Shown: piece after piece, positions 37,297-45,002 of the stretch | Layout: each line of letters opens with the position of its first letter | Numbering within the stretch: the first letter of the stretch is position 1 | DNA from: CAVZQN01 sp963837395 | Lineage (GTDB): Bacteria; Acidobacteriota; HRBIN11; JAKEFK01 | Assembly: GCA_963837395.1 (NCBI GenBank) | Contig: CAWINI010000008.1 | Span: 1-64,000, forward strand | DNA: 64,000 nucleotides | Direction of reading: 5' to 3' | The notes under the pieces: model-generated | Database searches by the model: none | Seen by the model: the letters and a program-made list of their open reading frames with translations, nothing else | What the model was told of the DNA's origin: nothing | Made by a program: the position numbers and the translations under genes

Positions 37297-37362
37297 CTGA
37301 AGTTGCCACCAAAAATACTACATAGATTCAGTGGTCTTTCCATAGGGGTTAGGGGATGGTGG

Positions 37363-37743
37363 CTATTTCCCGTTTTTCATTTTCACAATCGTTGAAAAGC
37401 CGCCATAGAGCATCCGCTTCACATCAAACAAAGGCTTCATGTTCATCAAGTTCATCAAGTCCTTCATCCGCGGATCATTCATAATTCTTTTGTTGACTTG
37501 ATTGCGGTGTGCTTTTGAATTGAATTCGACAACGGATGAAATTAACACCTCTGCCGGTTTCATTTTTATTTTGCTTGGGAAGGCCACCATTCCTTTGTGA
37601 TGAAGATCATCACCTTGCCATTCGCGATACTCCAAAGCGCCATGATCACGAATAATTTCGCCAAATTTCTCCGCAATTTTTCGATAGGCTGGAATATTTT
37701 TTTTCTGAATCGGTAACAAATACAAATCTACATAACCTTTCAT
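37363..37743 (-). CDS. DUF1428 family protein
   Basis: A 126-residue protein of the DUF1428 (YbaA-like) family, a ferredoxin-like alpha/beta dimer. MKGYVDLYLLPIQKKNIPAYRKIA is the family N-terminus, and GALEYREWQGDD and VEFNSKAHRNQVNKRIMNDPRM are conserved segments. GGAGATGACG precedes the ATG. It is the last gene of the operon starting at the ECF42-type site C (YCII, DinB, DUF1428). DUF1428 genes are frequent neighbours of YCII and VOC genes in ECF-linked operons. Reaction unknown. Confidence 0.88.
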   Translation of the reverse strand: MKGYVDLYLLPIQKKNIPAYRKIAEKFGEIIRDHGALEYREWQGDDLHHKGMVAFPSKIKMKPAEVLISSVVEFNSKAHRNQVNKRIMNDPRMKDLMNLMNMKPLFDVKRMLYGGFSTIVKMKNGK

Positions 37744-37769
37744 AACGTCATCTCCTTAGCTAGATTTAT

Positions 37770-38267
37770 TTACCAGGGGCGATCATCGGCTGAGGGACCG
37801 TAAATCGATGGAACCGGAATGTTATTCAGGCGCATATACACAGTTAGCTGACCACGATGATGAACCTGATGATTAATCAACGGTGCAAGGCTATCTTTCT
37901 TTGAAGCGGTGAAAAGTACCTGACCTTGCCTCTTGAGAGAAAATGGTTGTTCAAGAGCTTCATCAGGTACATTTTCCAGTGCCTTTTTCGCTTTCTTTAA
38001 GTTGTCATCAAAATGGTTGACCAATTCACTGGTACTTTTTGCCTGAAAATGCTCAAATGTTGCAAAATCAATTTCAGATTTTTCGATCATGGTCTGAATC
38101 CATTTTGGAATTTCTGCAACCAGCAAAGCCAGATATCCTAGAGCCATGGATTTTTCATGAGGCTTCCAATCAAACTTTTCAACTGGAATTCTTTCCAAAC
38201 ATTTTCGAGTTGCTGTTGCTTCTGCCTCTAATTCATTCAAGATTTGTAAGCCGAAAGTGTTGTTCAT
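37770..38267 (-). CDS. DinB family protein
   Basis: A 165-residue four-helix-bundle protein of the DinB/YfiT superfamily, which often contains metal-dependent thiol transferases. The ATG at 38267 follows AGGAG by five bases; an earlier GTG adds two residues. The metal-binding pattern LINHQVHHRGQLTVYMRL near the C-terminus and an upstream His in the EKFDWKPHEKSMALG segment match the family. SIYGPSADDRPW is a common DinB end. It is the second gene behind ECF42-type site C. Its substrate is not known; a bacillithiol- or mycothiol-like transferase role is one option. Confidence 0.88.
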   Translation of the reverse strand: MNNTFGLQILNELEAEATATRKCLERIPVEKFDWKPHEKSMALGYLALLVAEIPKWIQTMIEKSEIDFATFEHFQAKSTSELVNHFDDNLKKAKKALENVPDEALEQPFSLKRQGQVLFTASKKDSLAPLINHQVHHRGQLTVYMRLNNIPVPSIYGPSADDRPW

Positions 38268-38284
38268 GTTCACTCCTGATCAAA

Positions 38285-38648
38285 TTAAACTGCTCGCGTG
38301 ATTAAATCTCGCACTGCTCTAACTTCCACTGATCCCAAACGTGCGCATGGGATTCCAGATGCGACATGGATGGCTTCATTCAAATCGCGAGCTTCGATTA
38401 GAAAGAATCCACCCAGTTGTTCTTTGGTTTCTGCAAATGTGCTCATCAGTAACAATCATTTTTCCGTTTCGTACTTTTACAACTGTGGATTCATGAGCAT
38501 TTTCCAGTGCTTCAGCCACAATAAAATGGCCACATTTTCGAAGTTCATCGTCATACGCTAAATGTTCTTCTTCTAGCGCAGCCATTTCCTTTTGTGACAT
38601 TGCGGCAATCACATTGTTATCACAGTGAATCAGGCACAAATACTTCAT
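38285..38648 (-). pseudogene. YCII/DGPF protein, frameshifted
   Basis: A relative of the YCII genes at 21745 and 40330. It starts MKYLCLIHCDNNVIAAMSQKEMAALE at the ATG at 38648, with GGAGGAG just before it. The first frame fails at MIVTDEH; from about 38436 the neighbouring frame continues FAETKEQLGGFFLIEARDLNEAIH to RAVRDLITRAV and a stop at 38285. One surplus base between 38436 and 38447 sits in the DGPF motif. Without it the protein has 120 residues. It is the first gene after ECF42-type site C, so an indel in the assembly is more likely than loss of the gene. Confidence 0.8.
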
Positions 38649-38690
38649 ATGTCTCCTCCAGCCGACTTTGTGTTTTTGTGGTTCAAATAC

Positions 38691-38719
38691 TAGTCGTTCT
38701 GTAGAAACACTATTCGACA
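38691..38719 (-). promoter_or_regulatory. ECF42-type promoter, site C
   Basis: Minus-strand TGTCGA (38714-38719) and CGACTA (38691-38696), 17 bases apart. The -35 element overlaps the last codons of the sigma factor gene, so the YCII-DinB-DUF1428 operon can be started independently of the sigma operon. Confidence 0.75.
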
Positions 38720-39960
38720 AGTTCAGCAAGACGGCGTTCATAAAAACGCCGTTCCGGTTCCTGGCGCGATAAATTCAGCGCCTGTTTATATGCCTTCTTG
38801 GCTTCTTTCTTTTTGCCTAGCCTCCGGCAAAGATCAGCTCGCGCTGCATAGATAAGGTTGTAATCGGCAAGATCGCCGGAAGAAATCAAATTATCAATCA
38901 GGGTAAGTCCTGCTTGTGGACCATCACGCATCGCAACCGCGACTGCGCGGTTTAATTCCACAATCGGTGACGGATCGAGACGGAACAGCACTTCATAAAG
39001 TCCGACGATTTGATTCCAATCTGTGGCTTCAGCCTTGTTTGCTTGCGCATGAACTGCTGCAATTGCCGCTTGCAAGGTATAAATACCAAACCGCCGAGTT
39101 GATAACGCGCGCTCAACAAGCTGCAATCCTTCGGCAATGTGATTCTGATTCCAGATTGAGCGATCCTGTTGATCTAATAAGATTAGCTGTCCATCTGAAG
39201 TTGTGCGCGCATGTCTCCGCGATTCATGTAACAGCATCAACGCCAGCAATCCGATCACCTCAGGCTCCGGCAACAACTCTGTGAGTAATCGCCCGAGTCT
39301 GATTGCTTCACCAGAAAGATCAGCGCGCGTGAGTGATTCGCCAGATGATGCGAAGTAACCTTCGTTAAATACCAGATAGATCACATGCAGGACTGTATCC
39401 AATCTTTCAGCCAGTTCATTCCGTTCCGGGACTTGATACGGAATTCTTGCATCACGAATCTTTGCTTTGGCTCGCACAATCCGCTGTGCAACAGTTGATG
39501 CTGAAGTGATGAAAGCGCGTGCGATTTCTTCAGTAGTCAAACCGCATACTTCGCGAAGAGTCAATGCAATCCGCGCATCAGGCGGCAACGCAGGATGGCA
39601 ACAGGTAAAAATCAAGCGTAATTGATCATCGTTGAAAACTTTTTCATTCCACATGACTTCATTGATGTTGCCATCCAATCGTTCAGCAATTGTTTCAAGC
39701 GAGGCATCAAAACGAGCACGTTTACGCATTCGATCGATTGCCTTGAAGCGGCCAGTGGAAACAAGCCAGGCTCGCGGATTCGCCGGCATACCATCTCTTG
39801 GCCATTGTTCCATTGCCGCAGCGAATGCATCGTGCAACGCATCTTCAGCTAAATCGAAATCACCAAGCAATCGAATTAATGTTGCCAGAACACGACGCGA
39901 CTCAGCACTGTAGACTTCGTCTACTGTTGCACGTATCCGTTCAATGTTGTTATCGGACAT
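38710..39960 (-). CDS. ECF42-type RNA polymerase sigma factor
   Basis: A 416-residue sigma factor of the large ECF type with a C-terminal extension. Region 2 (about 12-75) includes RVLATLIRLLGDFDLAEDAL and NPRAWLVSTGRFKAIDRMR; region 4 (about 115-165) includes FTCCHPALPPDARIALTLRE and TTEEIARAFITSASTVAQRI. From about 180 on comes the DUF6596 segment (VLHVIYLVFNEGY) and TPR-like helices to the end, the hallmark of ECF42. The ATG at 39960 overlaps the DUF1801 gene by 11 bases. With no anti-sigma gene nearby, the C-terminal domain probably controls activity. Its own operon begins at site B, which implies autoregulation. Confidence 0.93.
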   Translation of the reverse strand: MSDNNIERIRATVDEVYSAESRRVLATLIRLLGDFDLAEDALHDAFAAAMEQWPRDGMPANPRAWLVSTGRFKAIDRMRKRARFDASLETIAERLDGNINEVMWNEKVFNDDQLRLIFTCCHPALPPDARIALTLREVCGLTTEEIARAFITSASTVAQRIVRAKAKIRDARIPYQVPERNELAERLDTVLHVIYLVFNEGYFASSGESLTRADLSGEAIRLGRLLTELLPEPEVIGLLALMLLHESRRHARTTSDGQLILLDQQDRSIWNQNHIAEGLQLVERALSTRRFGIYTLQAAIAAVHAQANKAEATDWNQIVGLYEVLFRLDPSPIVELNRAVAVAMRDGPQAGLTLIDNLISSGDLADYNLIYAARADLCRRLGKKKEAKKAYKQALNLSRQEPERRFYERRLAELVE

Positions 39961-40330
39961 AACCAAATTCTGCTGCCACTCTTGCGGATTCTTCAATGAG
40001 CCAGATCAAATCTGAATCAGAATACTGATCCATTTTTTGAACTCTTACAAAACGGACTTTAGTGCCCTTTCCTTCCATCAAATGCTTTGGATCATCCATT
40101 GCAATTCCGTATTCGAATCCTAGCAGCACATCATTCTCTTTTTTCTGCGGAACGATGCAACAAAAATAGCGGTTCTTGTTTGCAATCGGCAATCGATATC
40201 CAAGCAACTTCCATCCTGTATACACTTTTTCCGATGCTTCGGGAAATGTAGAGCGCACCAGGTCACGAAGATGTTCAGTAATCTCCGAAAGATTTGACGG
40301 ATACGTGCTCAGAAATTGGGCAACAGTCAT
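39950..40330 (-). CDS. DUF1801 domain protein
   Basis: A 126-residue protein of the DUF1801/YdhG-like family. Conserved features are LRDLVRSTFPEASEKVYTGWKLLGYR, YFCCIVPQKKENDVLLGFEYG and the C-terminal helix YSDSDLIWLIEESARVAAE. The ATG overlaps the YCII stop by one base (TAATG) and its own end overlaps the sigma factor start by 11 bases, so all three are translated as a unit. The function of the family is unknown; the fold is related to frataxin/SCP2-like small-ligand proteins. Confidence 0.85.
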   Translation of the reverse strand: MTVAQFLSTYPSNLSEITEHLRDLVRSTFPEASEKVYTGWKLLGYRLPIANKNRYFCCIVPQKKENDVLLGFEYGIAMDDPKHLMEGKGTKVRFVRVQKMDQYSDSDLIWLIEESARVAAEFGYVR

Positions 40331-40716
40331 TACTTCGGATCACTCAGTCTTGGCATAGCTTCCGAAGGACAATTTGCAATCGGACGGATCTCAAAACTGC
40401 CTCCACCGCGAAGCCCAGGATGTTTTGACATTAGTTGAATTGCTTCATTCAAATCTGCAGCTTCAAGAATAAGAACACCACCCAGTTGCTCTTTCGTTTC
40501 TGCATAAGGACCATCGGTGATCGATATTTTCCCATCGCGATATTTCAGAGTGGTGGAAGTACGAACGCTTTCAAGTGCTTCTCCACCAATCATGTGTCCA
40601 TTCTTTTTCAGCACAACATCATAAGCAAAACATTCTTCCATCCAGGCGTTCCTCTCATTTTCAGGCATATCATCCCATTTCCGTTCTTCCATATATCCCA
40701 AACACATGTACTTCAT
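40330..40716 (-). CDS. YCII/DGPF domain protein
   Basis: A 128-residue YCII-related protein with the signature TDGPYAETKEQLGGVLILEA, a Tyr variant of DGPF. AGGAGG lies close before the ATG. It is the first gene of the operon YCII-DUF1801-sigma factor, 23 bases after the -10 of ECF42-type site B. In known ECF42 loci the YCII/DGPF genes are the direct targets of the sigma factor. Its role may be to bind a small ligand that informs the sigma factor, but this is inference. Confidence 0.92.
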   Translation of the reverse strand: MKYMCLGYMEERKWDDMPENERNAWMEECFAYDVVLKKNGHMIGGEALESVRTSTTLKYRDGKISITDGPYAETKEQLGGVLILEAADLNEAIQLMSKHPGLRGGGSFEIRPIANCPSEAMPRLSDPK

Positions 40717-40739
40717 ATTTTCCTCCTGATGTTTATGAA

Positions 40740-40768
40740 TAGTCGTTTCTGGATGTTACCAATCGACA
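40740..40768 (-). promoter_or_regulatory. ECF42-type promoter, site B
   Basis: Minus-strand TGTCGA (40763-40768), 17 bases, CGACTA (40740-40745), then AGGAGG and the YCII start at 40716. It would transcribe the sigma factor's own operon. Confidence 0.78.
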
Positions 40769-40820
40769 AAATAGAAGTTGGGGCACTCTAGAAAAGAGTA
40801 CCCCATTTGTAATGCAATGC

Positions 40821-41288
40821 TTACATCTTTGGCATATTAGCCATTCGTTTTTGGATTTCTTCAGGCGTTGGATCTTCAATATGTGTTGCAATTGACCACT
40901 GGTGTCCGAACGGATCGACAACTTGACCATAGCGGTCGCCCCACATTTGATCCATTAACGGCATCTTTATTGTGCAACCTGCATCGATTGCACGTTTGAA
41001 TGCGGCGTCAGCATCCTGAACATAAACGTGGACGGTAACTGCGGTCCCGCCAAGTGATTGCGGTCCCAAAACCTTCCAATCAGGAAATTCATCGTTGAGC
41101 ATTAACATGGAATCGCCAATTCTGAGATCTGCATGCATTAAACTGCCATCCGGTCCGTTCACAGCGCGCAGGACTTCGGCACCAAATGCTTTTTTGTAAA
41201 ATTCAATCGCTTGTGCTCCATTTTTTACGGTGAGGTGGGGCGTGATTGTATGAAATCCATCGGGGATAGCTTTTACTTTCTGAGGCAT
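40821..41288 (-). CDS. VOC family protein, PhnB-like
   Basis: A 155-residue glyoxalase/VOC-fold protein. The first half has TITPHLTVKNGAQAIEFYKKAFGAEVL, typical of PhnB-like proteins; the second ends DRYGQVVDPFGHQWSIATH, with His and acidic residues in metal-site positions. AAGGAG precedes the ATG. It follows ECF42-type site D and ends before site B, so it forms a one-gene transcript. VOC proteins detoxify or isomerise small molecules, often epoxides or antibiotics. The actual substrate is unknown. Confidence 0.92.
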   Translation of the reverse strand: MPQKVKAIPDGFHTITPHLTVKNGAQAIEFYKKAFGAEVLRAVNGPDGSLMHADLRIGDSMLMLNDEFPDWKVLGPQSLGGTAVTVHVYVQDADAAFKRAIDAGCTIKMPLMDQMWGDRYGQVVDPFGHQWSIATHIEDPTPEEIQKRMANMPKM

Positions 41289-41331
41289 TATTTTCTCTCC
41301 TTATTTGTTGTCTTCGGGGCGAATCGTTAAC

Positions 41332-41360
41332 TAATCGATCTGATTTACCTAAAATCGACA
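41332..41360 (-). promoter_or_regulatory. ECF42-type promoter, site D
   Basis: Minus-strand TGTCGA (41355-41360), 17 bases, CGATTA (41332-41337). The -10 differs by one base from the other sites (CGATTA for CGACTA). It lies 44 bases before the VOC gene start. Confidence 0.68.
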
Positions 41361-41513
41361 TTTCATTGCCGATTAACATCTGACAATATGGCGTAGCTCC
41401 AATGAATAATGCGAAATGCCCTTTTATGCAAGCGCTCATTTACAAAGCGGCTTTTTCGTACCTCAAAACGTAAGTTTCGTGCCTTGTTCCGGCAATCTGG
41501 ATTTGCGTACTAT

Positions 41514-42221
41514 TTATATAGTATTACAGGCTTTCCGTAAGGCAGCTCGTGCCAGGAGTCGTGTGGAGTCGAGAGTCGGTAGCGGCGAATTGGCATCATT
41601 CATAATCAGTGGAATTTCAGTGCAGCCGAGAATTACTGCGTCGCAGCCTTGATTTTTCAGAGTGGTTATAACGTTTTGGAAGTATTTCACTGCTTCCGGT
41701 TTAAAGATTCCTGAAACTAATTCATCCATAATAATGCGATTCATTTCTTCACGCTCCTGCTGGCTTGGCCTGAGATAAGCCAACCCGTTTTCTTCCAGGA
41801 CACTTGGATACACATCACTTTCAACAAGCCATTTTGTTCCAGTAAGTCCGAGTCGTTTATATTTCTGCCTTTTTGCTTCCGCAGCAACAACCTGGGCGAT
41901 GTGCAAAAACGGAATTGGCAATTTTATGTACGGTAATGCTTGATGAATTGTGTTGTCAAGACAAATCAAAAAGTCCGCGCCGATTTTGGCCAGCTTATTT
42001 GCAGAAGCAAGCATCAGCTCCCCCACCCCTTTCCAATCATCACGTTCAAAACACGCTACATAATCAGCAAGCGACGGTGTATGTATTGAAACTTCCGGGT
42101 GCCCATGCGGCCCCAGAAATTGCGCCCCCTCCGCGCAAATAGTTCTGTAGCACAACGACGCGCCCTCAGCCGAACATGCAATGATGCCGATGTGCTTAGG
42201 TTTGTTGTTTTGTAATGTCAT
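41514..42221 (-). CDS. Aspartate/glutamate racemase family protein
   Basis: A 235-residue cofactor-independent amino-acid racemase. The second catalytic motif VILGCTEIPLI is intact. At the first site, where CNT is usual, the sequence reads LICLDNTIHQALP, with Asp before Asn-Thr and a Cys two residues earlier; stereospecific members of the family also replace one of the two cysteines. The N-terminus HIGIIACSAEGASLCYRTI is normal. The ATG shares one base with the stop of the toxin gene (TAATG), so it is translated as part of the toxin-antitoxin operon. It may make D-Asp or D-Glu, or have a different specificity. Confidence 0.87.
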   Translation of the reverse strand: MTLQNNKPKHIGIIACSAEGASLCYRTICAEGAQFLGPHGHPEVSIHTPSLADYVACFERDDWKGVGELMLASANKLAKIGADFLICLDNTIHQALPYIKLPIPFLHIAQVVAAEAKRQKYKRLGLTGTKWLVESDVYPSVLEENGLAYLRPSQQEREEMNRIIMDELVSGIFKPEAVKYFQNVITTLKNQGCDAVILGCTEIPLIMNDANSPLPTLDSTRLLARAALRKACNTI

Positions 42222-42484
42222 TATTCCTTCTTACGGGATAGTTTGTCATATTCAGCATGAGTTCCGATCCAAAACCATACTAAGCTGTCTCCCGAATCCG
42301 CGGCAAGCGCGCGATATGAGATGCCGACGCGTGCGGACCAGAGATTTCCAACCTTCTTAAAATGGAGTGAGGGATGTCTTGGATTTGATTTCAAACGAGC
42401 AAATGCAGCATCGGCCGCTTGTTGAATTAAAATAGGCAACTTTTTGTAAGCTTCCCAGAATTCTGGAGTAGCGTAATGATTCAA
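42221..42484 (-). CDS. RelE/ParE-like toxin
   Basis: An 87-residue protein of the RelE/ParE superfamily. ATPEFWEAYKKLPILIQQAA, NPRHPSLHFKKVGNLWSARVGISYRAL and FWIGTHAEYDKL match a common family of RelE-type toxins or cytotoxic repressors. The start is TTG at 42484, overlapping the antitoxin stop as TTGA. The members of this branch are likely ribonucleases or gyrase poisons; which one cannot be told. The downstream racemase is coupled to it. Confidence 0.85.
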   Translation of the reverse strand: MNHYATPEFWEAYKKLPILIQQAADAAFARLKSNPRHPSLHFKKVGNLWSARVGISYRALAADSGDSLVWFWIGTHAEYDKLSRKKE

Positions 42485-42681
42485 AGTTTGGTTGTCTTAC
42501 CAGCGGAATGTTGCTTCAGAGCCTTCTCAGCCAGGGTGTCGAGCTTTCCTGACTTCGCATCGCTCTCGATTTGTTGATCCCATAACTCGGAATCAAATTC
42601 GGCAAACCATTGTCGGAATTGTTCAAGTTCTTCGACAGACAGTTCTTGAATCTGTTTCTCAATTGACTCAATCTTACCCAT
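42481..42681 (-). CDS. Antitoxin for the RelE/ParE-like toxin
   Basis: A 66-residue protein (MGKIESIEKQIQELSVEELEQF...) with the ATG at 42681; an earlier in-frame start adds 11 residues. The pattern LSVEELEQFRQWFAEFDSELWDQQIESD is typical of antitoxins paired with this toxin branch, binding the toxin through its acidic C-terminal helix. It contains no obvious DNA-binding motif, so repression may need the complex. It overlaps the toxin gene by four bases. Confidence 0.8.
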   Translation of the reverse strand: MGKIESIEKQIQELSVEELEQFRQWFAEFDSELWDQQIESDAKSGKLDTLAEKALKQHSAGKTTKL

Positions 42682-42787
42682 GATTTTATTTCTCTTGAAT
42701 AAGTATAACTTCAAACCCTATTGCGAGCGAAACATCGAGCTCCGCCGAATCTAATCAAACAAATTTTCAACGGTTGATTTCTTTGCG

Positions 42788-43279
42788 TTAACCTTCTTTT
42801 TTTTCAGAAGGGAATGCCTCTTCGAAAACTCGTCGTAACTCTTTACCGGACGCTGATTCGCCTTCGAATCCTAGCCAATGATCAGACTTAGGAACGATGA
42901 AACTCAAGTCGTTACAAGACCAACAAATCGAAGCGAAAAGTATTAGACTTTTTCCAGAATAGAACTTGGTGGCATATGGAGGATTATGACAAGCAGAGGC
43001 CGTGTAAGGATAGATCTTCTGTTTACGCCAGATGTAAACAAGTTTCGAAGCATCCTTACCTTCAAAAGATTTAGCCCCAGTTATCTCTTTGATAATTGAG
43101 CCTTTCTCAGTCGTGATGCTAAGTAACTCCACCTTGTCGATATTTTCGAGTTTCGGAATTTTAAACGGCGCTCGTTTCTCTGATTGGATTACTGAATTTG
43201 TCGCAAGCAGAACCATAATTGCAAAACATATCGGTCTCACTAGCGACATTTGACTCATAAAAGGCATACGTCGACTCAC
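42788..43279 (-). CDS. Hypothetical exported protein
   Basis: Up to 163 residues from a GTG at 43279; a later ATG gives a better signal peptide (MSLVRPICFAIMVLLATNS). The mature part is basic, with YPYTASACHNPPYATKFYSG and FASICWSCNDLSF; the Cys residues could form disulfides or bind metal. No family recognised. The start overlaps the stop of the DUF1801 gene upstream, so the two share a transcript. Confidence 0.55.
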   Translation of the reverse strand: MSRRMPFMSQMSLVRPICFAIMVLLATNSVIQSEKRAPFKIPKLENIDKVELLSITTEKGSIIKEITGAKSFEGKDASKLVYIWRKQKIYPYTASACHNPPYATKFYSGKSLILFASICWSCNDLSFIVPKSDHWLGFEGESASGKELRRVFEEAFPSEKKEG

Positions 43280-43737
43280 TTCTTTTTTTTCTTCTCCGCG
43301 GCACGCGTCTTGTCATCTAATTGCATCTGCTTTCTTGCCCGCTTTAGCGAATCGCCAATCAACGTCCTGAGTACTGGTACATTCACGTCATCCAGTCGCT
43401 TGATGTATAAACAGCCCATGCCCAATGAGTGCTTGCCGAGTTTTTTTAGCAAGTCAGAATTCCATTGCCAACCGCCGTGCATATACAAAGTGAGTGCTTG
43501 CTTGCGTGGGGAGATCCCCGCCAGGAGCCAATCGCCTTGACGGCCGCTCTTACCGATGTAATGGAAGCTATCGAAACCAATAATGCTGCTGCCCCACATT
43601 TTTGGTTCTGCTTTGCTCGCTTTTCGCATCATTTCCACTATGAGGCGGCAATCGTTGCGCTGTGCCTCGTCGGCTATGCTTTCAATGAATTTCGACACAC
43701 TTGCATCCGTGACTTTTGTCTTCACTTCGTTTTTCAT
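43276..43737 (-). CDS. DUF1801 domain protein
   Basis: A 153-residue DUF1801 protein, unlike the one at 39950 in its loops. Conserved segments are RLIVEMMRKASKAEPKMWG, SSIIGFDSFHYIGKSGRQGDW and LGKHSLGMGCLYIKRLDDV. The C-terminus ends in a Lys-rich run (AAEKKKKK). It is not preceded by an ECF42-type motif, which sets it apart from the copy in the sigma operon. Function unknown. Confidence 0.87.
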   Translation of the reverse strand: MKNEVKTKVTDASVSKFIESIADEAQRNDCRLIVEMMRKASKAEPKMWGSSIIGFDSFHYIGKSGRQGDWLLAGISPRKQALTLYMHGGWQWNSDLLKKLGKHSLGMGCLYIKRLDDVNVPVLRTLIGDSLKRARKQMQLDDKTRAAEKKKKK

Positions 43738-43922
43738 TCTTGTCCCTCGCCTTATTCGCCTAATTCGTTCTACCTAATGCTTCCGAAGAGACATCTAGTA
43801 TTTGGGACTAAATCTGAGTTCGACTGAACCGACGGATTCTCTGCACTCAGAATTTCTGTATCTGCGTTTTTGGGTTTTGTTATTTCAATTGATTCCACTG
43901 TTTCTAGTGATTTCTTTCGCTG

Positions 43923-44312
43923 CTAAATCTCTTTGCTTCTACAGCGCCAATATTCGAATCCACCTCTTTCTACAAACTTTGTTAGAGTAATACGATATTT
44001 CTTTTCGCTCGATCCTAAATTTGAAAATTGCGAATAATCTTTTACCATCAACCCGATCCGACTCCCTGTCGGGTATGGACTGCTACCTGCTTCTATTTTT
44101 TCTATCTTTGCCGAAACAACAGATTCCCCATCGTGATAGATTTCCACCAATGGCACTTTTGGCATTGTCTCGTACGTTGTAGCTTGAAGCATTCCAATAA
44201 ATGTGAAGCTTTCCTTCTGTTCACCGAATAATGAGGTCTTCACAATCTTTACTGCAAAGGACATTAGAGAAATGACCAAAATGATGGTTATTGGAATTAC
44301 CAACTTACGCAT
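43923..44312 (-). CDS. Hypothetical membrane-anchored protein
   Basis: A 129-residue protein with one N-terminal helix (MRKLVIPITIILVISLMSFAV) that serves as signal peptide or anchor. The rest is a small beta-rich domain with VEIYHDGESVVSAKIEKIE and KKYRITLTKF. No family recognised. It starts only seven bases after the GNAT gene stop and may be co-transcribed with it. Confidence 0.55.
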   Translation of the reverse strand: MRKLVIPITIILVISLMSFAVKIVKTSLFGEQKESFTFIGMLQATTYETMPKVPLVEIYHDGESVVSAKIEKIEAGSSPYPTGSRIGLMVKDYSQFSNLGSSEKKYRITLTKFVERGGFEYWRCRSKEI

Positions 44313-44318
44313 GATTGT

Positions 44319-44795
44319 TCATGGCTTGGGACGCCAATGATATTCCACATCAGGCATTGACTCTGGAGGCGCGCTGACACCATACTTGACGGCTACAAAA
44401 CCGTGCCGCTCATAAAAAGCCCGAGCGATTTGATTCGCTTGATGTGTATGTAGCTCCAGCCCGCTGGGCGATAGTTCCTTCGCCAGTTGCAGCAGACGTG
44501 TTCCCCAACCATGGTGCCATTCACTTGGCTCCACATATAACCGATCTAAGTAGGCCCCATTCAGCGCGAGAAATGCCACGATGCGATCTTGCAGCGTCCC
44601 AACCCAAATCGTACAGCGTGGCTGAATGACTTTCCGGAAAACGTCTTGAGCAATTTCCAGACTGAGTGTTTGCCAACTTGGCAAATAAGTGTAAGCTGCT
44701 TGACCCGCCCGATACCAAACCGTTGCCACTTCCGTGGCGTCGGACTCACGGAACTTCCGAATACTCCGGTGCCCGTCATCTGCTTCCAGGTGCAT
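44319..44795 (-). CDS. GNAT family N-acetyltransferase
   Basis: A 158-residue acetyl-CoA-dependent acetyltransferase. I chose the ATG at 44795, preceded by GAAAGG; an ATG further upstream adds 12 residues. Motif A reads LDRLYVEPSEWHHGWGTRLLQLAKE, with WGTRLL in the pyrophosphate-binding position (usual Gln/Arg-x-x-Gly-x-Gly/Ala). LELHTHQANQIARAFYERHGF is motif B. It probably acetylates a small amine or antibiotic; the target is unknown. Confidence 0.88.
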   Translation of the reverse strand: MHLEADDGHRSIRKFRESDATEVATVWYRAGQAAYTYLPSWQTLSLEIAQDVFRKVIQPRCTIWVGTLQDRIVAFLALNGAYLDRLYVEPSEWHHGWGTRLLQLAKELSPSGLELHTHQANQIARAFYERHGFVAVKYGVSAPPESMPDVEYHWRPKP

Positions 44796-45002
44796 GAGCC
44801 TTTCACCTAATATCGTATATAGATACCACATTTCCCCAGCAAAAAAATGCTATTAGACGGTTTTAGAATGTCTAACACAATCATCATACGACCTTCCTTT
44901 TACGTATCAATCCTGACCGTTGTCCACAGCCAGAATGCCGTTTGCCACAAAGTGTTGGAAGGACTACGACGTCATAAAGTATGTTCATCGCCATGAGGTG
45001 AT

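Noticed and set aside
37297..37362. GCCACC/GGTGGC as a terminator between convergent genes
   Set aside because: The arms are short and about 45 bases apart, so a stable stem is unlikely.
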